This document shows, piece by piece, positions 33,896-46,912 of a DNA stretch of 64,000 nt; position 1 is the first letter of the stretch; each line of letters opens with the position of its first letter. Under the pieces are notes generated by a model that made no database searches, was not told the origin of the DNA, and was given only the letters and a program-made list of their open reading frames with translations. Origin of the DNA: Thinopyrum elongatum (taxonomy: Eukaryota; Streptophyta; Magnoliopsida; Poales; Poaceae). The stretch covers positions 214,464,070 through 214,528,069 of the forward strand of contig CM022299.1 of assembly GCA_011799875.1 (NCBI GenBank). The letters run 5' to 3'. Position numbers and translations under genes: made by a program.

Positions 33896-36373
33896 TGTAA
33901 CGACCCGAGACCGACGCTCCAGATGTCGCCTAGTTATTTTGCTGTCGCCGTGTGTTTTATTTGTGTGTTGCATTCATCATCGCATCATTCGCATTGCATC
34001 GGCACTCCGTTGCCGTCATGTTTTAAAAACTTGCATTCGTTCATCGTTGCCGTTTCTCCCTTTGCCTTCATCACCTCCTCTCGGGCCTCTTTGTCTTCAT
34101 TGGTTGTTCTTAGACCCCTCACAACCTCGCCCGAAAACTTGCCCGAACCCGAGACGCTAAGTCATCACCGTTGGATCCGGATCATCCCCATACATCCATA
34201 AAACATCTTCGATTTCTTATTTGGACTCCCTAACCTATTTATCTCGGACCGTCCGATTACGATTGAAGGGTCCAAACCTAATCCTATTGTCCTTATATAT
34301 AGACCAACCCCTACCCAAATCAGACCAAACCCTATTTTCTAGGGATCCTCCTCTATCCAATCGCCGCCGCCACTCTCCCTTGTTTTCAGCGCCGAGCCAA
34401 CCAGCCTCCACTGAAACCTCAACCCATCCAACCATCGCAGGAGCTCACTCCTCGTCGCAGGCCCGCAACTAGCTTCTGCCTGAGCCTCCCATGCGCCTCC
34501 ACCTCCTCTTGTGGTTCTTCCCCGAGCACGCCGCCGCCGTGCACCACCAGCGGCCAGCGTGCGCGGCCTCCTCTACTTCACTTCGAGACTCCAGCAGCCG
34601 AGCCCCTTGCGTGCCTCCTTCCTCGAACAGGAGCTCGACCTGCTGCTACGACCAACCACGGCGACCAGGTGCCGCAGCGCCCCTGCTCTCCTCCTTCTTT
34701 CCTCCTCTCTCTCGTTCTTTCTCTGAGATCTCTCTCGCCCATGTTTCTTCCCGTACAGGAGGATCCTACCATGGACGCAAAGGCTGGACCTTCTGCGTCG
34801 CTCCACCGCCCGAATCCGTGACTCCCCTGCCACCGGCCTTCACGTCTGCTTCCTCTGCATCATGTCGGCGCACCGCCCTCATCATCGCGTCGTTCCCCTG
34901 CCTCGCCCGCTCATCCCAGCCGCGTTGACTGCGCCTGGGCCGGCCTCGCCTCGGCCCAGCTGGCTCTGCCTGCCCGAAGCCTCTCCACCAACTGGGCCTT
35001 GGCCCACGGTGAGCAGCCCCCTGGCCTTTCCTCTGTTGGGCTTCCTGTTCAGATTCGGCCTGCTTAGTATTTTATTCAGGTCTGCGATTTTGATATTTAT
35101 CCAGAGATGTCTGTTTTACAGAAAAACCCCTGTTGATCATGCATATAATAACTCCACAACCGTGCATCAGATTAAAATGATTTAAATATGTAAAATGTTT
35201 AGAATTTCATGTAGTTTCATAATTTGCAACTTTCATCCATGGTAAAAATGTTTAAACTTGCTGTTTGCATTAGGTTGCATAAATGACATGCTAAAATGTT
35301 TTATTTCATAACTAAATAACCGTAGCTCTGATTTAAATAAACTTTATATGTAAATGGGGTAGAAAAATGCATAGATTAACATGGTGGCATTACTTTGCAT
35401 GTATAACAACAATAAAATTGTGTTTATATCAAAACAGTACCAAATCCAAAATATGCACATGGGGATTTTCCGGAATTGTTGTTTGTTATTTCCGGCCTCA
35501 TTTAACTTGCCTAGATAGGTAGTTTGCTTGTACTTCACCTGTTGCCATGTTGACCAACATTTAATTTTGATGAGTAGCATAAACAAGAGTGAACTAAATA
35601 ATTGAATGTGGGGTTTCATCAATATGCAACTCATTGCATATTGAGCTCCACTTAATTGGTAGTATTGTTTGTTGCACTTTGCCATGTCATGCCTTATTAA
35701 ACCGGACATGCATCATACTTGATTGTGCATCATGCCATGATTATGCTTGTTTGTTTGCCTTGTTGTTTGCTTCTTTCTGTTTGTGCTTCTTCTCGATAGT
35801 TCCGATAACATTGCGATTGTGAGGATTCGTTCGACTATGTTGGTTCGTCTACTTCATGGATTCGGTCTTCTTCCTAGCGGGATTTCAGGCAAGATGACCA
35901 CTAACTTGGATCTCACTACTATCTTTGCTTGCTAGTTGTCTCGATGCTATCGCTATGTCGTGCTACCTACCACTTGTTTATCAAGCCTCCCAAATTGCCA
36001 TGATAAGCCTCTAACCTTTCCACCATCCCAGCAAACCGTTGTTTGGCTATGTTACCGCTTGCTCAGCCCCTCTTATAGCATTGCTAGTTGCAGGTGCAGT
36101 TGCAAGTTGTTCCATGTTGGGACATGGATATCATGGGATATCACAATATCTCTTATTTAATTAATGCATCTATATACTTGGTAAAGGGTGGCAGGCTTAG
36201 CCTTTTGCTTGGTGTTTTGTTCCACTCTTCCCGGCCTAGGTTCTGTCATACCGGTGTTATGTTCCTTGATTTTACGTTCCTAACACGGTCGGGGTTTATG
36301 GGCCCCCTCGACAATTCGCTTTGAATAAAACTCTTCCAGCAAGGCCCAACTTTGGTTTTACCATTTGCCTAAT
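33896..36373 (+). repeat. Element D 5' LTR (3' end missing)
   Basis: It matches 39525-41999 closely. TATATATAG lies at 34294-34302. Open frames inside it (for example around 34491-34928) also occur in the other copy and look like chance GC-rich frames, not genes. Confidence 0.85.
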
Positions 36374-39300
36374 CGGAGAGTAGGAATTCTTTTTACTCCT
36401 CATCCCCTTCGTCGCTCTAGTGTGGAATCGTGACGTAGGTGTTTTGTTTCCATTACTCTACTTTTTCACTCAATTTTTTTAGGATCACATGGGTATTGTG
36501 TAATCGGTCCGATATCATTGTGACGGGAACTCTGTTCTTGGTGCCTCCTGTCATTTAGGGGTTGTGGCAGTGTCCCGGGGAGTTGAGCTCCAAGGTGTTT
36601 TTGTCACAGTGTTTATCATTTCAGTTTCGGAATACCAGAGGACGCCGACATCGAAAACGCTTCTATACTCTTTGTGGTGAGAGTAGTTTGGCGCCACCCA
36701 GTACTGGGGAGAGCGATCAGATGTATTGCCACAGCTAGTATAACTACTATCTTTTGAAGGTCTGAGGTACACAGTTTCCGAGGTTCTTGGTTATGTGTTG
36801 ATGGAGGCAGTACATTTGGAGCGTAGAATTCTGCTAGGAGTTGTGTGACGATATTTTGCTCCTTGTACTTGTTGTACCAGATTGCATAACCGAAAATTTT
36901 GGGAGTTCATAGGTGGGAATTCAAGTAGTTACCTAGGATCATCCTTCCAACAAATGCATGAGGGTTATGTATTTGTTTCCGGCTTATTTTTACAAGCCAA
37001 ATCCTTTGTTTTGTTTTGAGTTGTGGTATTCGTGTTGCTTCGAAGTCAAGTGTTGATTCCATACCTTTCCTAAGTGGTGTTCTCATATTTCTATGTGAAT
37101 GCTAATCCTTTTGGATCATTGAGATTGTCATGTCAATCCTTTTCAACCGGTGCACTTCTCTTTAAGTTATTCCATACGGGCGCCGTTCAGAAGCCTGAGG
37201 ATTGTTCGTTTCATCCGTCCCAAGTTGCCTTTATTTTCCCACCATCCCACCCTTTTCTTCAAGGACTCATATTTCTTAATCAAGTATCCATTTTATTCAT
37301 GTGAAGTCTCTTCATTCTTTTCCTTCACTGTTCTTACCCGGTGATTCTCATGAAGATGCTAAGGAAGCTTCAAGTTTATCATTCTTCATTCTCTTTTCTT
37401 CTCCGGTGGGCTAAATGCAAGCTTGCGGTGTTGATCATATCCCTTTCCTCCTTTCAAATACTTTCTCATCCAGTGCACCTCTAGATCGTTCGCCTCTCAC
37501 CATTTAATCATCCCGGAAAAATGAAGATATCTTGTAGATTCGTGTTTCCATCCAAGATCTGCTCAAGCTATTTCAAGGTTGTTATCTCATTCAAGCCATT
37601 TAATTCAACCAAAGCAATCTCTCTTCAAAATCGTTTGTGTGGTGTTTCTTTTGAGTGGGCCCATAACCCACAGGTCTTTTCCCAGGATCTTACCTGACTC
37701 TTCTAATTTTCCGGACTTATTCTCGAATTCATTTTAAAGTTTGAGGTAAGAATGAATTTTCATCAGTCAGATGCCTTCTCCAGCATCGCTTTTGAATTCT
37801 TTTCATCCTTCGCTCAACCTTTCTTTATTCATTGTTCCAGAGTATGTTTAAGAACGAAGAGGAGTTTCTCTTAAGTCCTTTCCCGATCTCTTGAAGATTC
37901 GTGATTCAGGCGTCATGCCATCTCTCAATTGTGTTTCGACCGTGGGGAATTTTTTTTTCATACCCGTCTAAAGCATTTCATGAGTTCTTTCCGTTCTCGA
38001 TTCTTCGGAGGCCATCATTTCAAAAGAGTTATTCGTTCTCAGTTTTCAGCTTTCGTGCGCCAATTATTCTAAATTGATGTCTCTTCATTCTCCAAATTCT
38101 TCCGGTGCATGTTCAAGTATTCTCTAGTCCGCTCGTGATCCCTTTGTTCTTTTGTATCTTAATTCCCTCAAGTACCTTTGTTGTTTTCTAATTCTTCCCG
38201 GTGATTCGTTCACTTTTCTTCAATCGTTTTCAATTCTTACGGTGGTTCGTTCAAGATCCCTCTTTCTATGTAATCGTATCAATTAATTCGTTCTTTCCAA
38301 AATCCTACCAGTGATTCGTTGAAGACCTTCCTCAAGTTTGCGCTATATCTCTCTTAATCCTTTCAAAGAAGAATAAGTAGTATGCCAAATCCATTGATTG
38401 TCATCAATTTAAGTTGATGAAGGATAAACATACAGTAAATCTTATTCTTGTTTTCTCGAGGTGATTCAATTCTTTTCTTCCGGAGTTCGTTCATGATATC
38501 AATTTCTCGGTTCTAAGTTTTTCATCTTTTCTTTTCTGGAGTTTCAAGTTTTCTAGGTTGTCTCGTCTCGAAGCTCTAATTCATTGCAAGACTCCAATCT
38601 TATTCTTTTCAACCTTCATTTCTTTTCTAGTATCTTTTCAGTCTGGAGTTCTTCCAAGAGGTTCTACATGGTGGTTCATCAAGATTTAATTCATTCTTGA
38701 AGTGTTCTTCAAGATTTTATTGGAGGAGCTCAAGTATTCTTCTTCTTGCATTCCAGAGTGCAATTCTTTCTACCTTACCTTGAGGTGGTATTATGTCATT
38801 TCTTGACAATTTCCCTTCGTGTTTCATGATTCACATGTTGTCAAGAATGAGGTATTTTAAATCCATAAATCTCTTCATTGGAGTTATCTTGGTAAAGATT
38901 TCACCTAAAACCTTCCCGAAGGAATGTCGCTATTTGTGGTGCCTATCTATGATACAAGTTTTCTCTTTATCCTCTTGGTGAAAGAAGTTTTTCATCTCTT
39001 TGTTGCTCTCAAGCAACGAATTGTTTCCGTTAGTGGAAAAATTTCACCTCAAGTTTTGAGATGTTTTCCATAAGACCACAACAAGCTTATTCTTTTCGTT
39101 GTTGATTTTCCAACAACTCTGTTCAATCCTTCGGTGTAACGATGCTTTTCAAATTCAAATGTGGTAGAAGTTGGCATTTTCTTCTCCGTTTCTTTTATTC
39201 CACCCTTTCTTTTCTACCGGAGGCATTGTGTTGTTGCTCTTGTCAAGTATCATCTCATTGTCAAGTTCATGTTCTTTTCCTTGCTTGTCTTTTCAACCAA

Positions 39301-39524
39301 AGTGCCGCCCAAATTCTTTATGTTCGTGGTGTTCATTCTTTCTTTTTCAACCAAAGTGTTTTCAACTTCGTTCATCTCCATTGTATTATTTCCTCGATAT
39401 TGTTCAACCTCTCAAGGTTCTTTTGTTTCACTCATTTGTCAAGAAGCAACTTAGTATTACCTCTTATGCTTCCTCTTCTCATTTCTAGATCTCGGGGCGA
39501 GATCTCTTGTAAGTGGGGGAGAGT
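36374..39524 (+). other. Element D residual internal region
   Basis: T/C-rich on the plus strand, with many 'ttc' and 'ttcttc' runs and no long open frame. Phrases like 'ccggtgattcgttc' recur loosely between 37330 and 38350. It ends in 'atctcggggcgagatctcttgtaagtgggggaga', the usual end of a gypsy internal region. Probably the badly decayed 3' part of pol and untranslated sequence. Confidence 0.6.
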
Positions 39525-42500
39525 TCTAACGACCCGAGACCGACGCTCCAGATGCCGCCCAGTTATTTTGTTGTCGCCGTGTGTTTTATTTGTGTGTTGC
39601 ATTCATCATCGCATCATTCACATTGCATCGGCACTCCGTTGCTGTCATGTTTTAAAAACTTGCATTCGTTCGTCGTTGCCGTTTCTCCCTTTGCCTTCAT
39701 CACCTCCTCTCGGACTGCTTTGTCTTCATTGGCCGTTCTTAGACCCCTCACAACCTCGCCCAAAAACTTGCCCGAACCCGAGATGCTCAGTCATCACCGT
39801 TGGATCCGGATCATCCCCAAACATCCATAAAACATCTTCAGTTTCTTATTTGGACTCCCTAACCTATTTATCTTGGACCGTCCAATTACGATCGAAGGGT
39901 CCAAACCTAATCCTATTGTCCCTATATATAGACCAACCCCTACCCAAATCAGACCAAACCCTATTTTCTAGGGATCCTCCTCTGTCCAATCGCCGCCGCC
40001 ACTCTCCCTTGTTTTCAGTGCCGAGCCAACCAGTCACCACCGAAACCTCAACCCATCCAACCACCACAGGAGCTCGCTCCTCATCGCAAGCCCGCAACCA
40101 GCTTCTGCCTAAGCCTCCCGTGCGCCTCCACCTCCTCTTGTGGTTCTTCCCCGAGCACCCCGCCGTTGTGCGCCACCAGCGGCCAGCGTCCGCAGCCTCC
40201 TCTGCTTCACTTTGAGACTCCAGCAGCCGAGCCCCTTGCGCGCCTCCTTCCTCGAGCAGGAGCTCGACCTGCTACCACGACCAACCCCGGCGACCAGGTG
40301 CCATAGCGCCCCTGCTCTCCTTCTTCTTTCCTCCTCTCTCTCCTTTCTCTGAGATCTCTCTCGCCCATGTTTCTTCCCATACAGGAGGATCCTACCATGG
40401 ACGCCAAGGCTGGACCTTCCGCGCCGCTCCACCACCCAGATCCGTGCCTCCCCTGCCACCGGCCTTCGCGTCTGTTTCCTCTGCATCACACCGGCGCACC
40501 GCCCTCATCATCGCGTCGTTCCCCTGCCTCGCCCGCTCGTCCCAGCCGCGTTGACTGCGCCTGGGCCGGCCTCGCCTCGGCCCAGCTGGCTCTGCCTGCC
40601 CCAAGCCTCTCCACCGACTGGGCCTTGGCCCATGGTGAGCAGCCCCCTGGCCTTTCCTCTGTTGGGCTTCCTATTCAGATTCGGCCTGCTTAGTATTTTA
40701 TTCAGTTCTGCGATTTTGCTATTTATCCAGAGATGCATGTTTTACAGAAAAACCCCTGTTGATCATGCATATAATAACTCCACAACCGTGCATCAGATTA
40801 AAATGATTTAAATATGTAAAATGTTTAAAATTTCATGTAGTTTCATAATTTGCAACTTTCATCCATGGTAAAAATGTTTAAACTTGTTGTTTGCATTAGG
40901 TTGCATAAATGACATGCTAAAATGTTTTATTTCATAACTAAATAACCGTAGCTCCGATTTAAATAAACTTTATATGTAAATGGGGTAGAAAAATGCATAG
41001 ATTAACATGGTGGAATTACTTTGCATGTCTAACAATAATAAAATTGTGTTTTTATCAGAACAGTACCAAATCCAAAATATGCACATGGGGATTTTCCGGA
41101 ATTGTTGTTTGTTGTTTCCGACCTCATTTAACTTGCCTAGATAGGTAGTTTGCTTGTGCTTCGCCTCTTGCCATGTTAACCAACATTTAATTTTGATGAC
41201 TAGCATAAACGAGAGTGAACTAAATAATTGAATGTGGGTTTCGTCAATATGCAACTCGTTGCATATTGAGCTCCACTTAATTGGTAGTATTGTTTGTTGC
41301 ACTTTGCCATGTCATGCCTTATTAGACCGGACATGCATCATACTTGATTGTGCATCATGCCATGATTATGCTTGTTTGTTTACCGTGTTATTTGCTTCTT
41401 TCCGGTTGTGCTTCTTCTTGATAGTACCGGTAACGTTGCGATTGTGAGGATTCGTTCGACAACGTTGGTTCGTCTACTTCATGGATCCGGTCTTCTTCCT
41501 AGCGGGATTTCAGGCAAGATGACCACTACCTTGGATCTCACTACTATCTTTGCTTGCTAGTTGTCTCGATGCTATCGCTATGTCGCGCTACCTACCACTT
41601 GTTTATCAAGCCTCCCAAATTGCCATGATAAGCCTCTAACCTTTCCACCATCCCAGCAAACCGTTGTTTGGCTATGTTACCGCTTTCTCAGCCCCTCTTA
41701 TAGCATTGCTAGTTGCAGGTGAAGTTGCAGGTTGTTCCATGTTGGGACATTGATATCATGGGATATCACAATATCTCTTATTTAATTAATGCATCTATAT
41801 ACTTGGTAAAGTGTGGAAGGCTTAGCCTTTTGCTTGGTGTTTTGCTCCACTCTTGCCGCCCTAGTTTCTGTCATACCGGTGTTATGTTCCTTGATTTTGC
41901 GTTCCTAACATGGTCGGGGTTTATGGGCCCCCCTCGAAAGTTCGCTTTGAATAAAACTCTTCCAGCAAGGCCCAACTTTGGTTTTACCATTTGCCTAATA
42001 ACAACTAAAACTTGCATAGGGACCGACTAGCACTCGAGGATTCTTAATCAACAACCAGGGCCAGTGCTCCTCATGAGTGTTGGTCCAAACCAGGCAACCT
42101 GTGGGGCCACCACGGGGAAACTCAAGGTTTGGTTTTACTCGTAGCTTGACCCATCCGATCGTGGCCTGAGACGAGATATGTGCGGCTCCTCTCAGGGTGT
42201 CGGCACGTCGGGAGGTCTTGCTAGTTTTGTTTTACCATTGTCGAAATGTCTTGTGCACCGGGATTCCGAGTTTGATCGGGTTATCCCGAGATGGAGATTT
42301 GCCTCCGCGGATCTTGAGAGTTTGTTATGGACTAAGTTGGGACACCCCTGCAGGGTTTAATCTTTTCGAGAGCCGTGCCCGCGGTTATGTGGCAGATTGG
42401 AATTTATAATATCCGGTTGTAGTGAACTTGACACTAAACTTCAAATAAAATACACCAACCGTGTGTGTAAATGTTATCGTCTCTTTTTGACGAAGTTCGG

Positions 42501-42585
42501 GAAGAGAACATGGTGGGGTTATGTTTGACTCGTAAGTAGTTCAGGATCACTTCTTGATCATTGCTAGTTTGCGACCGTTATGCGT
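39525..42585 (+). repeat. Element D 3' LTR (right end truncated)
   Basis: TATATATAG lies at 39923-39931. After 41999 it continues with LTR sequence absent from the shortened 5' copy. It breaks off at about 42585, where element E sequence begins. Confidence 0.78.
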
Positions 42586-42589
42586 AGTT

Positions 42590-42757
42590 TACTGCAAGGA
42601 AGCCAGAGAAGAGAAGCTAGCGGCAATCAAGGTCGCCAACACCAAGAAACTCGACTTCCAGTCTTTCATGGAGACCTTCATTGCTGCTGCTACTCGAATC
42701 GCAGATGGAATCGACCTGGACGAGTTTGTCGAGTCTGCCAGCCCCTCTGCGGAGTGA
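42590..42757 (+). pseudogene. Element E accessory gene, C-terminal fragment
   Basis: It encodes 'KVANTKKLDFQSFMETFI' and 'DGIDLDEFVESASPSAE' before TGA, matching the end of the antisense gene of element B (15117-15290). It is on the opposite strand to E's gag-pol, as in B. The 5' part is lost at the deletion junction. Confidence 0.85.
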
Positions 42758-43110
42758 ATGAAACTTTTATGATCTGATTCAATTTGTCTTGGTATGCCGA
42801 GTGATTCTGTAACCATAAAACTCCTTCGGGCCTGATGCCCGAGTACTTTGAGCTCCTTCGTCCGAATTTTTATGATCCGGTTCAATTTGCCTCGGTATGC
42901 CGAGTGATTTTGTAACCGTAAAACTTCCTTGGGCCTGATGCCCGAGTACTTTTAAGCTTCTTCGTCCGAACTTAGTTTTCCCTTAAATATGCTTGTTTTT
43001 ATTTCCGAGTGGAACTTGTATCTTCACTCGGAACAGACGCAGTTCTGAGGAGAGGATCACGGACGTCCTGCACCTCGTCGTCCTTGCAGATCAGGATGGA
43101 GCATGTTTTA
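42758..43110. other. Spacer downstream of the accessory fragment
   Basis: A ~112-bp direct repeat is visible: 'gatctgattcaatttgtcttggtatgccgagtgat...' at 42771 and 'gatccggttcaatttgcctcggtatgccgagtgat...' at about 42875. No gene is seen. Confidence 0.7.
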
Positions 43111-43575
43111 CACTTAGGCGAGTACAAGACTGCAACTAAGCCTCCGAGTGAGAGGGTTTCTCATCACTCGGTAGGATTTTTTAAACTTAGGCGAGTACAG
43201 GACTGCAGCTAAGCCCCCGAGTGAGAGGGTTGCTCATCACTCGGTAGGATTTTTTAAACTTAGGCGAGTACAGGACTGCAGCTAAGCCCCCGAGTGAGAG
43301 GGTTGCTCATCACTCCGTAGGATTTTTTAAACTTAGGCGAGTACAGGACTGCAGCTAAGCCCCCGAGTGAGAGGGTTGCTCATCACTCGGTAGGATTTTT
43401 TAAACTTAGGCGAGTACAGGACTGCAGCTAAGCCCCCGAGTGAGAGGGTTGCTCATCACTCGGTAGGATTTTTTAAACTTAGGCGAGTACAGGACTGCAG
43501 CTAAGCCTCCGAGTGAGAGGGTTGCTCATCACTCGGTAGGATTTTACAAACTTAGGCGAATCGGATTCGCGGCTA
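43111..43575. repeat. 72-bp tandem array of element E, about 7 copies
   Basis: 'cttaggcgagtacag' recurs about every 72 bp from about 43112 to 43543. It is the reverse complement of the 71-bp array of element B, with the same CCGAGTGA/TCACTCGG pairing segments. The copies are more alike than those of B. Confidence 0.92.
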
Positions 43576-43689
43576 AGCCACCCACTGGGGGATTTTGGAC
43601 ACATGTATTAGTAACAACAATCATTTAGGAGACTGTAAAACCATGTCTTTGATAAACGAACTGAAAGGTACTCTTTATTACATCTCATC

Positions 43690-44650
43690 AGTCTGAACAC
43701 TTAAGTATAAAAACGGCGGAGTAGCTCCGCATTCCAAGCGCGCGGCTCATCTTTATTATGCTCCACATTGTAGAGGTGATACGCTCCGTTGTGGAGCACC
43801 TTTGTGACGATGAAGGGACCTTCCTAAGCGGGGGCAAGTTTGTGAGGCCGTTGCTGGTCCACTCGGAGCACAAGGTCCCCTTCTTGAAATGCTCGACCCT
43901 TCACATTTCTGGCATATAATCGACGAAGGTCTTGCTGATAAATGGTCGATCGGATCAAGGCCATCTCTCTTTCTTCTTCCAGAAGATCAACAGCATCTTC
44001 TCGAGCTCGTTCTGCTTCAGCTTCTGAAAAAGTTCTACTCAGGGCGCATTGTGAAGCAAGTCACTCGGCAGCACAGCCTCAGCCCCATAGACCATGAAGA
44101 AGGGGGTTCGACCAGTCGACCGATTTGGTGTTGTTCTTAATCCCCAAAGGACTGACCATAGCTCATCTACCCAAGCGCCGGCCGCATGTTTGAGGTCGCG
44201 CATCAATCGAGGTTTCAGACCTTTGAGAATCAAACCGTTCGCTCTTTCTGCCTGTCCATTCGACTGAGGGTGGGCGACTGAAGCATAGTCGACCCGAGTA
44301 CCTTGGGATGCACAGAAAGCTCGAAACTCATCAGAATCAAAGTTCGACCCATTATCCGTGATGATGCTATGCGGAACTCCATATCTAAATGTTAACCCTC
44401 TGATGAAGCTGACCGCAGTACTTGCATCCAGGTTTTTGACAGGTTTAGCTTCGATCCACTTGGTGAACTTGTCGACTGCTACAAGCACATGGGTGAAACC
44501 ACTCCTGCCAGTCTTCAGAGGTCCCACCATATCCAAACCCCAAACAGCGAATGGCCAGACGAGTGGAATGGTCTTCAGGGCTGAAGCGGGTTTGTGGGGC
44601 ATATTGGAGTAGAACTAACAGCCCTCACATTTGTCAATTATCTCTTTTGC
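43690..44650 (-). pseudogene. pol: Element E integrase
   Basis: Minus strand. The catalytic core shows WGLDMVGPLKTG, IITDNGSNFDSDEF and NGQAERANG, so the D,D-E triad is intact. A stop follows LPSDLLHNAP at about 44039, where B reads on, so the C-terminal domain (about 43690-44038) is cut off in frame. The zinc-finger start near 44610 also has a stop. Confidence 0.87.
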
Positions 44651-46912
44651 CATCTCATTTACCCGCGGCCAATAAAACCCTGCTCGATACGCTTTGGCCA
44701 CGATGGCCCGAGAAGACGCATGGTGACCACAGGTTCCCGAGTGAATATCATCGAGGATCATTCGGCCTTCTTCCGGAGTGATGCATTTCTGAACGACCCC
44801 AGTGACACTTTCTCTTTAGAGTTGCTCCCCCATTACTGTGAAGGCTTTGGATCTACGGACAATCTGGCGAGCCTCTTCTTCATCCTATGGAAGCTCTTTC
44901 CTGAGAATATATGCGATGTACGGCACTGTCCAATCTGGAATAACAATCAAAACTTCCATGATCAAGTCGACCACAGCTGGGATTTCAACTTCAGTCGGAT
45001 CAGTGGAACTTTTAGGCTATGGGGGCTCTTCTGTGAAGGGATCTTCTTGAACTGATGGTGTGTGAATATGCTCCAAAAACACATTGCTGGGAATAGGCTC
45101 CCGCTTGGATCCTATCTTCGCCAAGTCATCAACTGCTTGATTCTTCAGTCGGGGTATATGGTGGAGCTCTAGCCCTTCAAACTTCTTTTCCAACTTTCTC
45201 ACCGCATTGCAATAACCAGTCATAGCTTGGCTCCTGACGTCCCACTCCTTCATCACTTGATTAACCACTAAATCTGAGTCACCGTAAACCATTAGGCGGC
45301 GGACGCCGAGTGAAATGGCCATACGCAACCCATACAAGAGTGCTTCATATTCAGCTTCATTGTTGGAGGAATCAAAGTGAATCTGCAGAACATATCTGAG
45401 GCTGTCGCCTCGTGGAGATACCAGGACCACTCCAGCGCCTGAACCATTCAACATCTTGGACCCGTCGAAGAACATAGTCCAATGTTCCGACTGTATCTGG
45501 GTCGGTAACTGTTGTTCAATCCACTCGACGAGGAAATCTTCTATCGCTTGAGACTTGATCGCTTTCTTTGCCTCGAACTTGATATCCAGCGGAAGGAGTT
45601 CAATCGCCCACTTTGCCACTCGGCCAGTTGCATCCCTGTTGTTTAGAATTTCTGACAACGGAGCGTCGCTGATGACTGTAATCGAATGATCTGAGAAGTA
45701 ATGTGCAACTTTCTTCGTGGTCAAGTAGATTCCGTAGACAAGCTTCTGATAATGTGGATATCTCTGCTTGGATGGAGTTAAGACTTCAGAAATATAATAC
45801 ACTGGGCGTTGAACCTTGTAGGTATTACCTTCTTCTTCCCGCTCGACCGTGAGTACTGTACTGACAACCTGTCCAGTGGCTGCTATATAAAGCAGTAAAG
45901 GCTCTTTGCTGATTGGAGCAGCAAGCACCGGCTGGGTGGAAAGCAGGGCTTTAAGCTCTGCAAATGCTGCGTCAGCTTCAGGAGTCCACTCGAACTTATC
46001 AGATTTCTTCATCAGTTGATAAAGAGGCAATGCCTTTTCACCGAGGCGAGAGATGAATCGACTCAAAGCGGCCAAACAACCAGTAAGCTTCTGAACGTCG
46101 TGTACACGCACATGGCGTTTCATTCGGAGGATTGCACCAACTTTCTCTGGGTTTGCATCGATCCCACGTTCGGAAACGAGGAAACCGAGTAACTTTCCAC
46201 CTGGAACTCCAAATGTACACTTCGACGGATTAAGCTTGATATCATATCTTCTCAAATTGGCAAAGGTTTCAGCAAGGTCAGTTAGCAGGTTGGAACCTTT
46301 ACGCGATTTAACCACAATGTCATCCATGTATGCTTCCACGTTCTGACTGATTTGAGTTAGCAGGCACTTCTGTATCATGCGCATGAATGTGGCACCAGCA
46401 TTCTTGAGACCGAAGGGCATGGTGACATAACAAAAGCACCTGAATGGGGTGATAAAAGCTATTTTTATTTCATCAGGTCCATACAGTCGGATCTGATGGT
46501 ACCCGGAATATGCATCCAGGAAGGACAATCGCTCACATCCCGCAGTCGAGTCGACTATCTGATCAATGCAGGGGAGAGGAAAATGATCTTTCGGACATGC
46601 CCGATTGATATGCTTGAAATCAATGCACATACGGAGTGAATCATCCTTCTTGGGAACCATGACAACATTGGCGAGCCACTCGAAGTGGTAAATCTCGTGG
46701 ATGAACTCAGCTGCCAAAAGCCGAGCCACCTCTTCGCCGATTGCCTTTCTCTTCTCCGCGGCGGACTGACGGAGCTGCTCTTTCACGGGTTTTGCCTTTG
46801 GATCGACTCGCAAACGGTGCTCAGCCAGCCCCCTGGGTACACCCGGCATGTCAGACGGCTTCCATGCAAAGATGTCCCAGTTCTCATGGAGGAACTAGAT
46901 GATCGCTTCTTC
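44651..46912 (-). pseudogene. pol: Element E reverse transcriptase and two RNase H domains
   Basis: Minus strand, 610 open codons from about 46849 to 45017. It holds VVMVPKKDDSLRMCIDF, FLDAYSGYHQI (the normal Ser, unlike B), the catalytic YMDDIVVKS, the gypsy RNase H and the archaeal-type RNase H with WTMFFDGSKMLNGSGAGVVL. Private stops are TAG at about 46892-46894 (B has CAG) and TAG at 45017-45019 (B has CAA). The link to integrase at 44650-45016 is shifted and interrupted. Confidence 0.9.

Larger units (their letters stand above)
33896..42585 (+). mobile_element. Element D: internally deleted plus-strand LTR retrotransposon
   Basis: Two long direct repeats start TGTAACGACCCGAGACC (33896) and TCTAACGACCCGAGACC (39525) and match over about 2.48 kb. 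The 5' copy stops matching at 36373, while the 3' copy continues for about 590 bp more. A polypurine tract (aagtgggggagagt, 39511-39524) precedes the 3' copy. The 3.15 kb between contains no gag or pol. So the end of the 5' LTR, the primer site and nearly all coding sequence were deleted. The right end is cut near 42585 at the junction with element E. I do not name the family. Confidence 0.82.

Noticed and set aside
34491..34928. Arg/Ser-rich open frames on both strands
   Set aside because: They lie in the element D 5' LTR and are low-complexity chance frames in GC-rich sequence, mirrored at 40109-40489.
39142..40215. A 357-codon plus-strand open frame
   Set aside because: It crosses the polypurine tract and the start of the element D 3' LTR, and the same GC-rich frame pattern appears in the other LTR copy. 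No domain is recognisable.
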